The position numbers and the translations under genes are program-made. DNA of 14,664 nt from NCBI GenBank assembly GCA_023228995.1, contig JALOAD010000069.1, forward strand, positions 1 through 14,664, written 5' to 3'. Position 1 is the first letter of the stretch. The number at the start of each line of letters is the position of its first letter. Shown here in pieces: positions 12,916-14,664 of the stretch. Source of the stretch: Candidatus Muiribacterium halophilum (GTDB lineage: Bacteria; Muiribacteriota; Muiribacteriia; Muiribacteriales; Muiribacteriaceae). The notes under the pieces are model-generated. The model did not search any database and was not told the origin of the DNA. It saw nothing but the letters and a program-made list of their open reading frames with translations.

Positions 12916-13710
12916 TTAGTAAAATATCTTTTTTTCTTTTGAATAATTTACAATAAAGCTTTTTTCGGGATTTGTATTTAAATATACTTTAGCTGTTTCT
13001 GAATCTTTAGTTTTTCTGTATAAAAGCAGTATTTTGTTTATCAGACTGAGGTCTAAAGGATTAGGTAGTCTTATATCTTTTATTGTAGGTATTTTCTCCT
13101 TTTTATACTCAAGTTCTCGGGATATCTGGGAAATCAGGATTATTATACATTTTTTATCTTTTGCATATTGTTTCAGATTTTCCAACTGTTTCTGCAATGG
13201 CGGATTTTTTCTTTTTTCATCAAGCAGCTGTAGATAGTCAATTATTATCAGCGAGCCTTCTTTCACGGTGTTTTCTGTAAATCTTATTATGTAATCTGCA
13301 CTTATATCATTGGAATAGTTTAAGATAAAGAACTTGTTGTCAGGAATAAGATCTTTGTCATAATAATTTATTCTTCTTACTACATCATTGTAAATCTCAC
13401 TTAAAGAAAAAAAGTAATTTGGTACTGTCATTTTTTGAATAGCTTTTACAAATAATCCTATTGTAAAAGTAGTTTTTCCAATGCCGGGTCTTGCACCTAT
13501 TAACACAATATCTCCGTTATTGAAGTAATCGAGCAGATTATTATAGCATTGTGGAAAAAATAGATCCTTTCTGGAACTTAGAAGAGACCATGAATTGAAA
13601 CCTTCCTGTCTGGCAATCTGATCGAGTGCCTGAACAGATGTCATTCCTGTTTCTTTTTTGAGTTTTTTTGCTTTTGATTTTAGAGCGTGAATCGGTTCTG
13701 ATAAATACAT
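12916..13710 (-). CDS. DnaB-like RecA-fold ATPase with short helical N-terminal module
   Basis: This 264-residue protein resembles the C-terminal helicase domain of DnaB but is much shorter than DnaB (about 450). Walker A is GARPGIGKT (72-80) and Walker B is LIIIDYLQLL (154-163), followed by SQISRELEYKKEKIPTIKDIR (194-214), a close match to the DnaB SQL-x-R-x-x-E...P-x-x-x-D-I/L-R motif. The DnaB motif FFSLEMS reads FFSLSEI here, so the glutamate thought to activate water is displaced. Residues 8-45 (HALKSKAKKLKKETGM, VQALDQIARQEGFNSWSLL) replace the primase-binding domain with a small helical module that I have seen at the N-termini of other accessory proteins. DNA-stimulated ATPase, loader or regulator are possible roles; a replicative helicase is unlikely. 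The start follows TGGAGG. Confidence 0.85.
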   Translation of the reverse strand: MYLSEPIHALKSKAKKLKKETGMTSVQALDQIARQEGFNSWSLLSSRKDLFFPQCYNNLLDYFNNGDIVLIGARPGIGKTTFTIGLFVKAIQKMTVPNYFFSLSEIYNDVVRRINYYDKDLIPDNKFFILNYSNDISADYIIRFTENTVKEGSLIIIDYLQLLDEKRKNPPLQKQLENLKQYAKDKKCIIILISQISRELEYKKEKIPTIKDIRLPNPLDLSLINKILLLYRKTKDSETAKVYLNTNPEKSFIVNYSKEKKIFY

Positions 13711-13726
13711 AATACCTCCAAATTAA

Positions 13727-13755
13727 AGTATTTAAACATTCCCTTCTTCTGTCTA
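13727..13755 (-). promoter_or_regulatory. Candidate promoter of DnaB-like gene
   Basis: On the minus strand TAGACA (13755-13750), a 17-nt spacer and AATACT (13732-13727) lie just upstream of the TGGAGG site. The -35 touches the palindrome at 13755-13773. Confidence 0.4.
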
Positions 13756-13773
13756 AACCTTAATTTAAGGTTT
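13755..13773. promoter_or_regulatory. Perfect 19-nt palindrome, likely operator
   Basis: AAACCTTAA and TTAAGGTTT flank a single T. With a one-base centre it cannot form a good RNA hairpin. It sits at the -35 end of the candidate promoter for the DnaB-like gene, where a dimeric regulator would bind. Confidence 0.5.
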
Positions 13774-14055
13774 TATGTTGTTACTTTCTGATATTCTACA
13801 CTCAAGTGTTTTCCCGATGAAGGGGGGAGGCATGAATAAATCACCTTGAATTAATTATAATTTCTGTAAATAAAAAAATCAAATTTTATTTTAATATATC
13901 ACTGCTGTTCAAGAAAATTTTATAGATAAAAAATAATATATTATTCGAACTATACTATTAGAAATTTTATATAAGTAACAAAATCAGATTGTTATTTCAA
14001 TTTGCGAAATAATATTCTGAAAATTCATGGAATAAAAACAAAAATGTTTTGGATT
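13774..14055. other. Gene-free stretch with G-rich element
   Basis: I find no supported gene between the DnaB-like gene and the frameshifted gene. A G/C-rich island at 13798-13834 stands out from the AT-rich surroundings: ACACT-CA-AGTGT, then CCCGATGAAGGGGGGAGGC and an ATG with only five codons (MNKSP). CCC and GGG can pair around GATGAA. At 13992-14012 TTATTTC and GAAATAA form a 7-bp stem with a 7-nt loop, which could be a weak terminator for the minus-strand gene ending at 14056. The rest shows nothing recognisable. Confidence 0.4.
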
Positions 14056-14664
14056 TTACCTTCTGAATATTTTTACAAATTCGTCCCATGTATTAGTCTT
14101 AATGAAATTGTATATTTCTTTTATTAATGTGACAATGATATTTATTCTTTCTCTGAAGTATTCTTTGTATGTTGTGTAAGGGAAAGGATGTCTTGTCTTG
14201 TGTCTTAGAGTATATCCTGATTTTTCAAGATCTTTTTCAAATTCAGTATTTCCGCCTATTATTATAATGTTTTTATATTCAGATTCTAAATCAAGTGTAT
14301 TTTTCAGTAAAAGATTATTTTTTTTAGAATATATCTTTCTTATGTCTTCAGCGCATATCTGCCAGGAATTATCATCTTTTAATATATTCTGTAATTCATT
14401 ATAATTTTTTCCTATTCCAGTTTCCTTGAGTGAGTAAAAATCTGATGCTGTGCTTTTTATGTATTTTAAAATATTTTCTACTATATATATAAGTCTTTTA
14501 AAAAAAATCTTAAAATTTTCCGGTTCAAATAATGCCAGAATCTTGCATTGTTAATCATCTCCAATGCTTTTTCTTTCTCACTTTTTATATTAGGAAAACC
14601 TTGACTAACTCCTATTATCATATTGTTATCTTCATCCATAAGATAATTTATTTCATGATACATT
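14056..14664 (-). pseudogene. Frameshifted gene of unknown function, reaching the window edge
   Basis: On the minus strand a first frame runs from the window edge (ATG at 14663, possibly internal) to a stop at 14483-14481: MYHEINYLMDEDNNMIIGV onward, ending FFLKDLYI. A second frame, open from about 14550 to a TAA at 14058-14056, continues without any ATG for about 150 codons (IVENILKYIKSTASDFYSLK, EDIRKIYSKKNNLLLKNT, GYTLRHKTRHPFPYTTYKEY). It has protein-like composition. The frames overlap for about 68 nt and can be joined by a -1 shift; a run of eight T (14507-14500) ending in the heptamer T-TTT-TTA lies in the overlap in the correct phase. It may be a pseudogene, a sequencing error, or a real slippage site. 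I do not recognise the protein. Confidence 0.65.

Noticed and set aside
13034-13237. Plus-strand open frame opposite the DnaB-like gene
   Set aside because: It is antisense to the conserved ATPase motifs.
14198-14404. Plus-strand open frame of 68 codons
   Set aside because: It lies opposite the second frame of the frameshifted minus-strand gene, whose translation is more protein-like.
1-14664. CRISPR arrays, tRNA or rRNA genes
   Set aside because: No regularly spaced direct repeats, no cloverleaf with a TTCRA arm and no rRNA-like conserved sequence were seen on either strand.

Overview
The window is AT-rich accessory-looking bacterial DNA (roughly 28% G+C by eye). It has strong AGGAGG-type ribosome binding sites, near-consensus sigma70-type promoters, a lipoprotein with a normal lipobox and signal-peptide proteins. 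A low-GC Gram-negative lineage such as Fusobacteriota or Spirochaetota would fit, but no marker gene settles the taxonomy. No rRNA, tRNA, CRISPR array or complete transposase is visible.

Layout. (1) 1-221: no gene; a possible insertion-sequence end. (2) 3631-222, minus strand: a three-gene operon with its own promoter and structured leader. It encodes a 149-aa protein with a W-x(3)-[FM]-P-type domain, an 803-aa cytoplasmic leucine-rich-repeat protein and a 132-aa basic protein. (3) 3691-5802: a fused type I-like adenine methyltransferase/half specificity subunit, convergent and overlapping with a small XRE regulator; both upstream regions carry operator-like repeats. No restriction nuclease is present. 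(4) 5884-8085: an envelope operon (bacterial PH-like membrane protein, lipoprotein, exported coiled-coil protein) ending in a good terminator. (5) 8104-10000: a second copy of the promoter/leader module seen upstream of the minus-strand operon, then a 29-codon ORF, a 365-aa protein carrying the same W-domain at its C-terminus, and a nucleotidyltransferase-fold protein without catalytic residues. (6) 10014-12897: single-gene units of more ordinary type: an apparently leaderless MacroD-type macrodomain, a small coiled-coil protein with a long hairpin in its 5' UTR, a nitrilase-superfamily hydrolase and a SIMPL (DUF541) periplasmic protein. (7) 12916-14664, minus strand: a DnaB-like RecA-fold ATPase, a 345-nt gene-free region with a palindrome and a G-rich element, and a frameshifted gene that reaches the window edge.

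The most distinctive signal links regions 2 and 5. Two divergently placed operons share a promoter with conserved spacing, a short leader hairpin with a compensatory stem change and a conserved loop, a similar N-terminal peptide, and a similar protein domain. Each copy is coupled to a different partner (LRR protein in one, degenerate nucleotidyltransferase in the other). I read this as a repeated accessory cassette family with interchangeable partners. A defence or conflict role is a guess from the company it keeps (orphan methyltransferase, XRE regulator, macrodomain, DnaB-like ATPase), not something the sequence proves.
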